Both the position numbers and the translations under genes were made by a program. DNA of 64,000 bases from positions 1,922,001-1,986,000 of the forward strand of contig JAESUZ010001269.1 in NCBI GenBank assembly GCA_017311185.1, given 5' to 3'. How positions within the stretch are numbered: position 1 is the first letter of the stretch; every line of letters begins with the position of its first letter. The notes beneath the pieces were generated by a model, which saw nothing but the letters and a program-made list of their open reading frames with translations, had not been told where the DNA came from and searched no databases. Positions 31,059-41,790 of the stretch are shown here, piece after piece. This DNA is from Proteles cristata cristata. Its lineage: Eukaryota > Chordata > Mammalia > Carnivora > Hyaenidae.

Positions 31059-31399
31059 AAAAATAATTTAAAATAATTACAATTAATAATAAACATTGTA
31101 GAGAGGACGGTAGCAAAGGGTCTGGGGCATGGGCATGGAGATGAGGAAGTGGTGAAATGGAGCATTTATGCATTAATGGGAGGCAGGAAGGCGGTAAGGT
31201 GGGAGAAAACAGATCAGAGATGGGACTGTAAGAGGAAAGAGAATGGTTGGAAATGAATTGGGAAAGCAAAGAGAAAACAGAGAGAACGCAGAGAGAGGAA
31301 AGAGATGCTTGCATGGGAGAGAACAGTCTTCTGTCTTCACCACGAAATATCCGGCATCCCTATCAGGGACCTTTCTGAAGATCTTGTCTCCTTATTACT

Positions 31400-31740
31400 C
31401 ACCTCTAGTCAGACTAACTTCCTTGCCGCTCTTGAGCACTTGGCTTTCGGACCCTCCATTTGCTGTCCTTCCTCCCGGTCTCTACCTTCAAGGCTCTGCT
31501 CAGGTGGTGGCTCTATCCACACCCTACATCAAATAGCACCTTCCTCCTCTTTCTTTGTATCTGACTTTTCTTCTTAAAGCCTCAATCACCACCCACCACG
31601 TTATTTGTGATTGTCTGATACCCTCCTTCTCCCTCCTCAGAAGGTAAATTCCATGCGTGCAAGGGTCTACATTTTCTTCATTGATACATCTCCATGACTA
31701 CCTGACACATGGAGGGGGGGCTCAACGTATGTTGAAGGAC
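31400..31740 (+). repeat. L2 LINE 3' fragment
   Basis: 'CTTCAAGGCTCTGCTCAGGT', 'TCTGATACCCTCCTTCTCC' and 'AAGGTAAATTCCATGCGTGC' follow L2 near its 3' end. It ends just upstream of the CpG island. Confidence 0.65.
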
Positions 31741-32232
31741 TCAGGGGGTGGGTGAAGGTGGGCGGAGAGGGTGTTCCGGAGTCGGTGTTTTTGGGTGTGC
31801 TTCCCGATCAACCGAATACCATTTTTTTCTTCTCCTTCCCTGGCTTTCCCTCCCTTAGGAGGCTAGGAACGAGAAACAGGACGGAAAGAATTAAGGAAGC
31901 ATCCAAATTAGTCCGGCGCAAATTCTAATTAAAAGTCCAAAAGCGAGGACTTAAAAGGTAGAGAACATAGCACACGCGCAAAAGTGAAATAGTGAAAAGT
32001 AAGACTTAAGAGAAGGCTAACAGGCGTCACTCTCTCCGAACTCTCCCTGATACCCCCACGTTGGGGCGAGACGCTGCTCGCACGCGCCTCTGTCGCCCCT
32101 GTTGCGTTTCGCAGTCACCACCACTTTGGCGGAGGCCAGGCCCGTCCTCCACCGCCTTCGCCCGTCGGCCTCCCCCGCCCGCCTCGGCCGAGGCCCCAGC
32201 ACGCGTCCGCCGGAGCCGCGAAGACGACCGGG

Positions 32233-32251
32233 ACTACAGCTCCCAGGGTGC
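32233..32251 (+). promoter_or_regulatory. ZNF143 (SBS-type) motif
   Basis: 'ACTACAGCTCCCAGGGTGC' matches the long ACTACA..TCCCAG...GC element bound by ZNF143/ZNF76, common close to starts of CpG-island genes. It lies about 125 bp before the first ZFR ATG. Confidence 0.75.
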
Positions 32252-32259
32252 CGAGCGCG

Positions 32260-32276
32260 CGAGCGCCTGCGCAGTG
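32260..32276 (+). promoter_or_regulatory. NRF1-like motif
   Basis: 'GAGCGCCTGCGCAGTGC' contains TGCGCA within GC-rich half sites close to the NRF1 palindrome. The second half is imperfect. Confidence 0.5.
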
Positions 32277-32375
32277 CAGCGGGAGGCGGCGGTCTGTTCT
32301 CCGCTGAGGAGGAGCGGGGCAGAGGAGGGAGGCAGTGGGTGAGAGTTCAGAGTTCAGCAGCAGCAGCCCGAGCCC

Positions 32376-32412
32376 ATGATTCCCATATGCCCTGTAGTTT
32401 CTTTCACCTATG
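32376..32412 (+). CDS. ZFR: ZFR coding exon 1
   Basis: This exon encodes residues 1-12, [12 protein letters not shown], plus the first base of Val13. The same N-terminus heads the human ZFR reference protein as I recall it, which is the reason for choosing this start. The ATG context is weak, with C at -3 and A at +4, so leaky scanning to a downstream ATG is likely. Two more ATGs lie in other frames, at 32387 and 32410. The exon ends TATG and is followed by a good donor, GTGAGT. The short segment has no domain; its role is unknown. Confidence 0.85.
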
Positions 32413-32710
32413 GTGAGTATAATGTATCCCGCCGAGGTCCCTGCCCGGCCCCTTCCCCGGCCCGGGGCCGCGGGGAGGCGCGGGGGTTGGGGCTGGCTCC
32501 AGGGAGGAGGCGGCGGCCGCCACCGGGGCGTGCGAGTGAGTGAGGGAGTGCGAGGCGGGAGGGGGAGGCGGCGCGGCCGCGGCCCTGGCCCCGGCCCGGC
32601 GAGGGCGGCTTCTCACAGCGCCTCTCTCTCTTCCTTTCCCTCCCTTGGCGTCTCTGCCCCACCGCGCCTCTCCTCCCGCCATGGGACCCGACTCTCCGTG
32701 CCCGCCGCAG
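32413..32710 (+). other. ZFR: ZFR intron 1 (298 bp)
   Basis: GTGAGT donor and CCGCCGCAG acceptor, wholly inside the CpG island and extremely GC-rich. If retained, the frame from the 32376 ATG stops within the intron, while an ATG at 32410 stays open through the intron and joins the ZFR frame at exon 2. Confidence 0.85.
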
Positions 32711-32810
32711 TGCCCAGCCGGCTGGGGGAAGATGCCAAAATGGCGACCGGCAACTACTTTGGATTCACCCACAGCGGGGCGGCGGCGGCGGCGGCTGCGG
32801 CCCAGTATAG
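32711..32810 (+). CDS. ZFR: ZFR coding exon 2
   Basis: It encodes residues 13-45 and the first two bases of Ser46: [10 protein letters not shown], then [13 protein letters not shown] and eight alanines. Met23 at 32740-32742 has a strong initiation context (A at -3, G at +4) and is a likely main or alternative start. Codons for the alanine run are five GCG, then GCT, GCG and GCC, so the run could vary in length. An out-of-frame ATG at 32732 lies only 8 bases before Met23. The donor TATAG/GTAACG is acceptable. The text reads directly into exon 3 as QYSQQPASG. Confidence 0.95.
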
Positions 32811-33725
32811 GTAACGGTTCTCCGCCCTCTCCCTTCTTTCCCCCTGCTCGCTCTTCCGCCCCGATCCCGCCGACACGACGCCCCCGCGCCGGCCCCCGCC
32901 CGGCGGCCCCCAGTCCCGGCCCAACACGGGCCCGGCCCGGCGGCCTCCCCCGCCCCATCCGGCCCGCGACGGGGAGCGGCCCCCGGTGGGGGGCGGGAGC
33001 GCGAGGCGGCCGAGGTGTTGGGACGAGGAGGGCCGCCGGGGCTTTCGGCGGCCCCGCAGCTAAAATGGCCTCCTGCGGCCTCGGAGCCCTGCCGCCACCC
33101 CCGCTCGGCCGGCTGAGGGAGGGAAGCGAGGCCGGGGCTCCGAGCTCCCCCCGGTCCCCGCCCCGCGGGTCCAGTCCCCACCTCGGAGCCCCCTCCCGCC
33201 TGGAGTACGGGGAGGGTGGGCGAAGGGGAGTGCCGAGTCGCGCGGCCCACCGGCCTGGTCCGCGGCGCCTCCCGGGCGCCAGTGCTGAGGCCCCCCTGAG
33301 CAAGATAACGTGTCGTTTTCTCGGGTACCTTCTCCTTCGGCTCCTCCTGTCCCTCCTCTCGAAGCCTGCAGACAAACCGCGGGTGTCACTACCTCGGGTT
33401 CCTTCAGTTTTTCCTCCAGGGAGAGATGTAAACATACCAACCACCTGTGAATTTGTAGTTGGTAGACTGGAAAGGATGTGCGAAGTTTCTAGCACTGATA
33501 AATGAATCCATGGCCTTATTCTAACTATTGGGTTTAGGCCAGGGGTAGGGGGTGGTAACAATTCCCCCCAGCGGGTCTTTCTCCTGGGGAGGGGGGGCTG
33601 TCCAGTGAGATTGTACTGACATGGTGATGCATCCAATGAAATCTCTACCTTAAGGGAAGCTCTAATTTCTGAAGTGTCTGTAGTTCATTATACAGCTTAT
33701 CAAAAGAGAACAGCACGCTAGGGTT

Positions 33726-33751
33726 TTTTGTTTTGTTTTGTTTTGTTTTTT
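33726..33751 (+). repeat. (TTTTG)n simple repeat
   Basis: About five TTTTG units near the start of intron 2. Confidence 0.9.
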
Positions 33752-33904
33752 GGTGGTCGCTGTTGCTTTTGAGTCAGTCTGAGACCTTTTCAGATTCAGG
33801 CCATAAACCTACAGGGCTCCTTAAGTGACCAGCTTTCTATAGAGAGAGAGGTTATATTATTTGGTTAAACCCAGGGAGTTTTTCATCTCATTAACGTCAG
33901 GTGT

Positions 33905-34080
33905 TAGGTTGTGTAATGGAAAGGGCATCACTGGAAATCAGAAAACCTGCCTTCCATGTCTTTTTTCCTCTTGATTTTGTCGTTGGGGACATCGTTTATT
34001 TAGGCTTTCATTTTCCTCATTTGTGAAATGAGATATTCGGCTGTCTTCTTGGGTAAAAGCTTGTAATTCTGAGAAAGTTG
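33905..34080 (+). repeat. MIR-like fragment
   Basis: 'TGTGTAATGGAAAGGGCATC', 'GGAAATCAGAAAACCTGCCT' and 'TTTCCTCATTTGTGAAATGA' resemble MIR or a MIR relative. Confidence 0.6.
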
Positions 34081-34255
34081 CTAGATTTCATGGAATTCTA
34101 AGATAGCATTTATTTATACTTTATATACCACCGAAGAAAATTGCTGCCAGTTAAAATATACAGTACTTAAGACCCACTGATTTTAAGAGGTGTTAAATGT
34201 GTAAATGTGCATTTTATTTACAAATTTGGTATTAAAGTTTTGTATTTGAATTCCT

Positions 34256-34449
34256 TTTTCTTAAATGTTTATATTTGAGAGAGAGTGGGGGGGGAGGGCC
34301 AGAGAGATGGAGACAGAATCCAAGGCAGGCCCTCCCCCCCACACGAGCTGTCAGCACAGAGTCCTATGTGGGGTCCTCTAATTCACAAGCCCTGAGATAA
34401 TGACTTGAGCCAAAGTCGGATGCTTAACCACTGAGCCACCTAGGTACCC
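34256..34449 (-). mobile_element. CAN SINE, antisense in intron 2
   Basis: 'TAAATGTTTATATTTGAGAG' to 'TGAGCCACCTAGGTACCCC'. Confidence 0.92.
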
Positions 34450-34920
34450 CTATAATTGTTGAATTTCTTGAATGCATGTGGCAATTTTTACAAATCTGTT
34501 TTATCTTGAGACATTTCAGAAAAAGGACTGAGATGACAAATATTGGGGCAAAATCTTGGGGCTTTTCAAACACTAACAAATTCTTGGCTTCTAAGTTGTG
34601 GTAATTCAGCAACTAACAAAGTGTCAATTACTTTGATAAAAACCTTTTAGAGCGAATAATTGTGGAGAGAGGAAAAGAAAAACAAGCCATTTTCTTTTTC
34701 TGGGAAACAAGATAGCTAATCAGCATCTGTGCCATAAATCCTGTGCTACCAAGTACTATGTGTTCTAGACAAAGCTGTACTTAACCATTAAAAATTTTGT
34801 TTCACACAGTATTTTTTTGTTATGGACAGAATGATTTGGGGAGTATTTACTGAAAATAGTGGGTTCTTTAGTAGTTTTGAATTTTTTTCTAGTGCAAACC
34901 AACAGATAGAAATGGGGAAG
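34450..34920. other. Intron sequence, nothing recognised
   Basis: AT-rich unique-looking intron sequence. No feature supported. Confidence 0.4.
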
Positions 34921-34923
34921 GAA

Positions 34924-35126
34924 GGGCACCTGGGTGGCTCAGTCTTTGAAGCATCCAACTTCTTCTCAGGTAATGATCTCACAGTTATTGGATTCAAGCC
35001 CCCGCTTTGGGCTCTGCTGACAGCTCAGAGGCTGGAGCCTGCTTCAGATACTGTCCTCTTTCTCTCTACGCCTCCCCCACTCACACTCTTTCTCTGTCTC
35101 TAAAAAATAAAATGTTAAAAAAAATT
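34924..35126 (+). mobile_element. CAN SINE, sense in intron 2
   Basis: Head 'GGGCACCTGGGTGGCTCAG', then a CT tract and an 'AAAAAATAAAATGTTAAAAA' tail. Confidence 0.93.
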
Positions 35127-35159
35127 GGGGGAGGAAATGCTAATTTAAAGGTACATAAT

Positions 35160-35360
35160 TTTTTTTTTTTAGATTCATTTATATTTTGAGAGGTGGGGGG
35201 AAAGGAGGGACAGGGAGAGAGGGGAGAGAGAATCGCAAACAGTCCCTGCACTGTCAGCACATAGTTCCAACCCAGGCTGTGTCCCACGATCTGTGAGATC
35301 ATGACCTGAGCCAAAAAACAAGGGCTGGATGCCTAATCAACTGAGCCACCCAGGTGCCCC
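35160..35360 (-). mobile_element. CAN SINE, antisense in intron 2
   Basis: T run, 'GATTCATTTATATTTTGAGA', and 'GAGCCACCCAGGTGCCCC' at the end. Confidence 0.92.
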
Positions 35361-35364
35361 ACTT

Positions 35365-36785
35365 AATCATTTTGTTGGTAAAATAATTGTATGTATTTTA
35401 TCCCAGTATACAAAAGTAGTGCAGAATTTCTGTACATAATTTTTACATTGGCTTTGAAGCTCATCAAGTTTCAGTAAACTGTAACAACCATCCAAATTAC
35501 GAAATTGCTTATTTATATGTCTAATGAGGAAAGACTGTTGTTTTAACTATACTTATTTATGTGTATGTCAGCAAAACTAATTAATATTTTCTATCCTTGC
35601 ATATAGACATAGTACATGGAAAATTGGTTGCTTTTAATGGACAAAAATCAGGTCCAATAATGCAAATCCTGTAGCTCAAGGAAGATAAATAGCATTAATA
35701 ATAAAAGTATATGCAAAAAATGCAGTGATGTTTATTTTCCTGTCTAGAAATTACTGTAATGTAACTTTTAGACATGGAAGACCAAGGCTTACTTTGCAAG
35801 TTTTTATTAGTTTCTATTATTTATTTTAATTTAAAGGATGCAAACTTGGGGAAGTTTTAGCATATACTTGTGGACGACGTTGAGTGTTGAATCAAATACA
35901 AGTAACTGTCATTGAATACGAACAACTGAAAGCAACCTAAGTTTACATTTCATCCTGATTGTAGTTTTCTTGGTTATAGCTGTGTAAGGCTAGAAGTTCT
36001 GCTACTTCTCACTGCTAACTTCTAAATAAATTTTTATTTCATAATGCATATTAAATATTTTTGTGATAAGCATTTACTCAGTCTTTGTGCTACATGTTCT
36101 GTCAGCTACTGGATGTTTCTGTATTTTTTTTAAAGACAAGTGAATAAACCTACTATGCCCATTAGCCGCTCTTGCCGATAAAATCTTTTCATTTTTTGAC
36201 CTTTCATTTGCTGTTTTCCCACCATTAGAAATGAAGAAATCAAAGTATTTTAAAGTCTTAATTTATGTGTTGATACGTATGTGTTTCTGGTAGTATTAAT
36301 TTGTGGAGCACAGGGTGAAGCAGATGTGAAGTACAGTGAAAAAATAATAGGATGTCCTCATGGCAGAAAGGGGACTTGGTTGGGTAGGTAACCTACTTTA
36401 GGAGAGTTACCTTTTTTGTCTGAGAAGAGAGATTTTCAGATAAATCTAATTTTGTAATCTTGGAAAAAAGTATTTCAACAGTTATGAAGACTTAGTGTGG
36501 CAAAGAATGTGGGGTAAGATAATTCTCAATAGGAAAAGAAGCTTTCTAATAGTTACATAGGGTCAAAATTCACTTTTTTACTCCTTCATTGGCAGTTATA
36601 CAGAAATTCTCATAGGAGTTTTTACTCTTTGAAAGGGGTTTGTGGCATATACAGATAAATGTGTGTAATATACAAGTAATGTATATGTATTATATACAAA
36701 ATAATATAATCCTGTTATAGTCTATTAATAAGACATAAACATTTCTTTGAGAGTTTTAAATAGTCAATTTCCCTTTACTTATTTA
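35365..36785. other. AT-rich intron sequence without named repeats
   Basis: The longest stretch in the front of intron 2 without a SINE or recognised L1. It looks unique and could hold conserved non-coding elements, but nothing can be shown from sequence alone. Confidence 0.4.
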
Positions 36786-36788
36786 TTA

Positions 36789-36963
36789 TTTTTAAAAATT
36801 TTGATGTTTATTTTTGAGAAAGAGAGGGGGTGGGTGGGGCAAAGATAGGGAGACAGGGAATCTGAAGCAGGCTCCAGGCTGTGAACTGTCTGCACAGAAG
36901 CCCTCTGCAGGGCTCAAACACACCAACCCACAGGATAATGACCTGAGCCACCCACGTGCCCCT
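36789..36963 (-). mobile_element. CAN SINE, antisense in intron 2
   Basis: 'TTGATGTTTATTTTTGAGAA' to 'GAGCCACCCACGTGCCCC'. It lacks the GACACTTAAC block near the head. Confidence 0.9.
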
Positions 36964-36964
36964 C

Positions 36965-37865
36965 CCTTTATTATTTAGAAACACGTTGGACATAACAGTT
37001 CCTTGTCCTCTTTCTATGTAATCAAGCTATTTGTTACCTGAATAACCTACATCTTTAGCTTTTACTTAATTAAACTAATTTTCTTTGTCCTATATATAAC
37101 TCGTAATGTATCATTGAATAACTCAAAGTTACCTATTTGAAAAAAATCATTTGGTAACTTTTTTACCCTTTTAAAATTAGTATTTATCGAATTTAAAGGC
37201 TTTTGGGTAGAGATTGTATAAAGATATAAAATAATTACTTTGCCCCCATATTCTTAGACTCTTAGTAAATGTTGTTAAAGGATAAACGTTTAAATGGATT
37301 TGACTATCATCTGGACATTAAATTAAGCATCTGCTAATTCAAAAGAAGGCATCTCATCAATGATTCTTGAGATCTCTTTAGTATATCTGTTCCTAAAGGT
37401 CAAGTATCTCCTCAAATCACTGAGATAACTTGGGTAGGTTGATAGCTGATGATTTTTTTTTCCTTCCTTTTTATTTTATTTTGAATGTAGTGTTAAGAAT
37501 ACTCTCTTGAGGAAATAATAAGAGTAATACTAGTAAGGTAGAAAAGGAGTAATCCTTAACTGAGAAGGTGAAAAACCAGGTGAACAGGTTTTTGAAACCA
37601 ATCATGGTGATGGAAATTTACTGGCTCTACAAAAAATTCTTCAACTGCTAATTATATCAGCTCTTTCATTGTTGAATCAGAGAGTTTAGGATTCATAATG
37701 CTTGAGTGAGTTTGAAATGATGAAAATTTTCTTTCCAAAAGTATTGCTGCTGTTACATTGATGATATTTGTTGTCTATGTTAATAGTAGTCTTAAGGGTA
37801 GTGTGAACCACAATATTCCTGTAGAGAATGTTTAAGGCGTATGCTCGAATGTGCTTTTATAAACT
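36965..37865. other. Intron sequence, nothing recognised
   Basis: AT-rich, no named repeat and no coding feature. Confidence 0.4.
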
Positions 37866-37869
37866 GCTT

Positions 37870-38085
37870 TACAGTGTACTCTAATGGTAAGAGCATGAAT
37901 GTGGAGCTTGTGAGACTTCAGATTTGAATCCCAGCTCTAGCCTATCAGTCATTTGGCCAGATCTTTTCATCTTTCTGAGACTATTCCCTCACCTAACCTT
38001 CTTTGAGGTGAAGATTAAATATGACACTTCGTACGCTGGTCCTGATTTTTAGTAGGCATTTTACTAATGTTAGTTTTCTATGAAG
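37870..38085 (+). repeat. MIR
   Basis: 'AATGGTAAGAGCATGAATGT', 'TTGAATCCCAGCTCTAGCC' and 'TTTAGTAGGCATTTTACTAA' follow MIR. Confidence 0.8.
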
Positions 38086-38247
38086 CACAGATAATTGAAT
38101 AATACTATAAGGGTTTTTAAAGGAATTCCTTAGTTGATGTCTTTCATGTATTTAATATATAAAGTTTCATAATCTCAAAGTAAAATGTTTTAAAAGTAGG
38201 TAATTGAATGTCAGTTGGTGGGCCTCAATTTGTGTCACTGTATTTCT

Positions 38248-38458
38248 TTATTAATGTTTTATTTATTTTTGAGAGAGAGATAGAGACAGTGTGAGCAGGG
38301 GAGGGTCAGAGAGAGGGCGTTACAGAATCCGAAGACAGGCTCTAGGCTCTGAGCTAGCTGTCAGCACAGAGGAAGATGTGGGGCTCAAACCCACAAACCA
38401 TGAGATCATGACCTGAGCTGAAATCAGATGCTTAACTGACTGAGCCACCCAGGTGCCC
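38248..38458 (-). mobile_element. CAN SINE, antisense in intron 2
   Basis: 'TAATGTTTTATTTATTTTTG' to 'GAGCCACCCAGGTGCCCC'. Confidence 0.94.
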
Positions 38459-38668
38459 CTATTTTATTTATTTTTAAATGCTTTAAGAGAGGACATGCGC
38501 AGGGAGGGTAAGGGCAGAGAGAGAGGAGGGAGAGAGAGAGAGAATCCCAGGCAGACTCTGCTGTCAGTGGGAAGTCCAGTGCAAGGCTCAGTGTCCAAAT
38601 GTAAGAATACAACATGAGCCAAAATCAGGAGTCAGATGCTTAATCTACTGAGCCACCTAGGTGCTCCC
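38459..38668 (-). mobile_element. CAN SINE, antisense, tandem
   Basis: 'TTATTTATTTTTAAATGCTT' to 'GAGCCACCTAGGTGCTCCC'. It immediately follows the previous inverted copy. Confidence 0.92.
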
Positions 38669-38716
38669 CTCTCCCTCCCCCCGCCACTATGTTATTTTAA
38701 TGGGGGAAGGAAGGAA

Positions 38717-38919
38717 ATTTTTTTTTTTAAGTTTTTTTATTTTGACAGAGAATGAGCAGGGGAGGGGCAGAGAGAGAGAGGGAGGAAAAAACTCCAAGCA
38801 GGCTCCATGCTCCACACTAAGCCTGACCAGGGTGCAATTTCATGACTGACCTGGAGATCATGACCTGAGCAAAAATCAAGAATCAGACACTTAACTGACT
38901 GAGCCACCCAGGCACCCCA
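38717..38919 (-). mobile_element. CAN SINE, antisense in intron 2
   Basis: T run, 'GTTTTTTTATTTTGACAGAG' and 'GAGCCACCCAGGCACCCC'. Flanked by 'AAGGAAATTTTTT' and 'AGAAATTTTTT'. Third in a row within 670 bp. Confidence 0.93.
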
Positions 38920-39089
38920 GAAATTTTTTATTTGCAAGCAGCATAATTATTTTATTTGCAACCAACAGACAAAAATATAAGCATTTAGCAAATTTTCTGA
39001 AACTATAATCAGGCAGGAATTGGTAGCATTCCTGTTTCAGCAATATTGTGTTAGATTATTAAATTTCAAATTAAATCTTGTTTTTTTTA

Positions 39090-39700
39090 CATAGCCACAA
39101 AATCCTTTTAAGTGGAAATAAAACTAATGAGATCTACAAAATACTTAAGGAAAAAATACATTAGGATATAAAGGCCATAAAAGAGTATGTGAATAAATAA
39201 GGATGTACTGGGTTCGTGGGGTGAAAAAAAATACCACCAAGTTATCAGTTTTCTTTTAAGTAATCTAGCTAATGAAATTCCAATAAAAATCAACAGTTTT
39301 GGGGGTGGTTAACTTGACAAAGAGATTCTAATGTTGGTAGTGAAGATAGTGTTTGTCCAAAAGTAGTCATAACAGTCTTATAAGATATGACAACGTCTTA
39401 TATTATCAGGCACCCAAACATTAAACAGGAGAATGTGGTGTTATCAGTACAGAGAGAGACAAATAGATCACTGAAATAAAATTGAGATCCCAGAGATAGA
39501 AATGATGCTTATGAGCAGTTGGATTATAATGTAGAGCTGTTTAAATGGACATATTTGTAAAATCAGCGAAATTATTTTTCAGAAGTATACCATCATGTTA
39601 ATCAGAAGACAGGCCATGGGCTTATAAGTGTAGTAATTGACAAAGTATGTTAGAATTACTTAGCTAAATGATTAAAGGTGTGCAGCGCACGCAGTATGCT
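39090..39700 (+). mobile_element. L1 ORF2 fragment, sense, decayed
   Basis: 'AAAATACTTAAGGAAAAAAT', 'GAATAAATAAGGATGTACTG', 'CCAATAAAAATCAACAGTTT', 'AACTTGACAAAGAGATTCTA' and 'AGACAAATAGATCACTGAAA' follow the end of LINE-1 ORF2. Many stops break the frame. Confidence 0.75.
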
Positions 39701-40194
39701 TGGCCATTAATTGTCCTTGGCACTCCTTCCTCAGAATTAGGGTCACTGTTCAGAGTATAGTATTTCTTAGTGTTGTGTGAAAGCTATGTACAGTGCAGCT
39801 CTTCAATTCATGCTAGTAGAGGACATATTAGTAAAATAAAGATTATGTTGGGCTTTTTAAAATACTAGTTTCCTATATACTATGTATATTAAAATACATT
39901 TTTAGGGAGTAACATGTAACATTTAATGAATATCTACAATATGTGCGGCCTCTGCACTCAAGGAGTTTACACTTCTGTGGGATGAAAGTGAGGACAGATA
40001 AATACCTGCAAATAACCATGCCATGACAATGATCATACTTGAGTTTTAATGCAATACTAAAATGGGGAATTGGAGATTCTCGCTATGGAGTTTGAGATAC
40101 ACTTTCATGGTCTTTCATTCTGAAAATTGAAGGATGATCACTTTAGACAAAGGAAACGTGTTGAGCCAGGACAGCAATGTATGATGCTTGATAT

Positions 40195-40345
40195 GATTGA
40201 GAGTGGATTGACTTTGAAGTCAGACAACTGAGTTGAATCCTGGTTTCCTGTACTACTTGCTATGTGACTATGGGCAGTCTCTTGATATTTAAGCGTTCTC
40301 TTTAAACTGGAGATAATATTGTTCCCTACTTCCTAGGATTGAGCT
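40195..40345 (+). repeat. MIR
   Basis: 'GATTGACTTTGAAGTCAGAC', 'GCTATGTGACTATGGGCAGT' and 'CTTCCTAGGATTGAGC' follow MIR. Confidence 0.8.
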
Positions 40346-40366
40346 TTTTAGAAAATTCTGTGTCGA

Positions 40367-40675
40367 GGATGGACCTTGAGGGTGTTATGCTGAACAAAAT
40401 AAGTCAGGCAGAGAAAGACAAATACCATATGATTGCATGTATAGAAGGATTAGGAGGAACTTAAGGGGAGACCAAGTGTAAGAATGGGGGAAATAGTGGG
40501 GGAGAGGGAGAGAGGCAAACCATGAAAGACTCTTGAATACTGAGAACTGAGGAATGATGGGTGTGGGGGGGGGAGGACGGGAGAGATGTGCATGGAGGAG
40601 GGCACTTGTTGGGATGAGCACTGGATGTTATATGGAAACCTAGTTGACAATAAACTATTTGTAGAAAAAAAAAAT
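40367..40675 (+). mobile_element. Carnivore L1 3' end, 5'-truncated
   Basis: 'GGACCTTGAGGGTGTTATGC', 'AGAGAAAGACAAATACCATA', 'AGGAGGGCACTTGTTGGGAT', 'GAGCACTGGATGTTATATGG', 'TTGACAATAAACTATTTGTA' and an A tail are the 3' terminus of the carnivore L1 lineage. A target duplication 'AAATTCTGTGTC' / 'AAATTCTATGTC' flanks it. Confidence 0.9.
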
Positions 40676-40688
40676 TCTATGTCAAAGT

Positions 40689-40805
40689 ACAACATATAGA
40701 AAAACTGCACAGTATAACTTGATGAACTTTCATATACTGAACCTTACCTGTATAACCAGCATCCAGATTAAAAACAAAAACAACATTATCAGCATCCTGG
40801 AAGGC
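40689..40805 (-). mobile_element. L1M 3' UTR fragment, antisense
   Basis: 'ACATATAGAAAAACTGCACA', 'GATGAACTTTCATATACTGA' and 'GTATAACCAGCATCCAGATT' match the L1M type seen at 18846. It appears that the carnivore L1 landed in or next to it. Confidence 0.6.
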
Positions 40806-41049
40806 TTCTACATTCTCTGTTGTGTTGTTTTGAGAATTCAGTGACATAGTATTTGCAAAATGTTGGGAACAGTCCCTGCGTATCCCCATCAATGTTAGCT
40901 CTGATATTTGGTAGACATTTGGAATGGAGCTTAGGAAAGGGATAAGGGTTGGTAGTAGAAGTCTGGCTATCATATGGTAGTGATGTCCCATTTAGTTTTT
41001 GAGTATGGATGAAACCAGAGAATGTACAATGCCTGGCATACATCATTTA

Positions 41050-41700
41050 GTAAACATTTTTGAATGAATGAGAGAAAAATAGAAAAAATAAAGCCATGGT
41101 TACAAACTTGGGAAACATCTGTGTTTCGGTAGGGCCAGAGCAAGAAATAAGTAGGGCACGCACAGTGTTCGGGAGGGGAAAAGCCTTCTCCCCGCGTCTC
41201 AGCCTCACTGCAGAGTGGGTGGGGGAACTTCACTCCCTGTGTCCTGGATCCTTGCTAGAAACCTGCATTTCTGTCCACACACCTTGGATCTTAGTCCTGG
41301 GGGCTCAAAAACAAACTAAAAAAAGGTTTTGTGGTCTAATGTAGTATTCAAATAAATTATTGAGGGCCCTAGAGATCAAAGAGGCTTAAAGTATTGGGAA
41401 GCACTGTTTTTGAAGATCAATGAAATGAAAATAAAAATTTTAATAGTTTTATTTCTGGGAAAATATATACTGTATAAAATGCATTAACAATGATATGGTA
41501 ACCAGCTTTGCATGGGAAAGAATGTTCTTGAAAAGAAATTTGAAGAAATCTAATACTTTTTTGATAGGAAAAATAACACAAAGACCTTTTAAACAGTAAC
41601 CATCTAGGTGAGGGCAAAGTGCTGTGATTATGAAGATGGCTAGCTTCTCTCACTCTCCGAGTTCTGTATGTTCCAAACCATTTTTTTACTGTAAACAGAA
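41050..41700. other. Intron sequence, nothing recognised
   Basis: No named repeat or exon supported. Confidence 0.4.
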
Positions 41701-41709
41701 AACTCATAA

Positions 41710-41790
41710 AATGTAAATTCAGTCACACTTCTGCTTAAAATCTTCACTGGCTGCCTACTACTTTTAGAATATCTGGTTATCCTAGTTTTA
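41710..41790 (+). repeat. L2-like fragment
   Basis: 'CAGTCACACTTCTGCTTAAA' and 'CTTCACTGGCTGCCTACTAC' resemble L2. Confidence 0.55.

Larger units (their letters stand above)
31950..33350. promoter_or_regulatory. ZFR: CpG island and ZFR promoter
   Basis: CG dinucleotides become dense from about 32040 and stay so to about 33300, in contrast with the rest of the window. The island covers the presumed transcription start, exon 1, intron 1, exon 2 and the start of intron 2. No TATA box is seen, as expected for a housekeeping CpG promoter. The transcription start is not visible directly; I place it between about 32250 and 32340. Many long open frames on both strands here are by-products of high GC content. 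Confidence 0.92.

Noticed and set aside
1..31900. A neighbouring gene upstream of ZFR (for example the human neighbour SUB1)
   Set aside because: No exon text of any gene I know was recognised. In human the upstream neighbour is some distance away, consistent with an empty interval here.
32404..33636. 410-codon open frame on the minus strand, and several long frames on both strands in the CpG island
   Set aside because: They coincide with the GC-rich island, have Arg/Gly/Pro-rich content typical of unselected GC-rich DNA, overlap ZFR exons 1 and 2, and show no domain.
40677..41233. Several minus-strand open frames of about 85-105 codons
   Set aside because: No start context, splice sites or family motifs; parts overlap an old L1 fragment. 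Chance frames in intron sequence.
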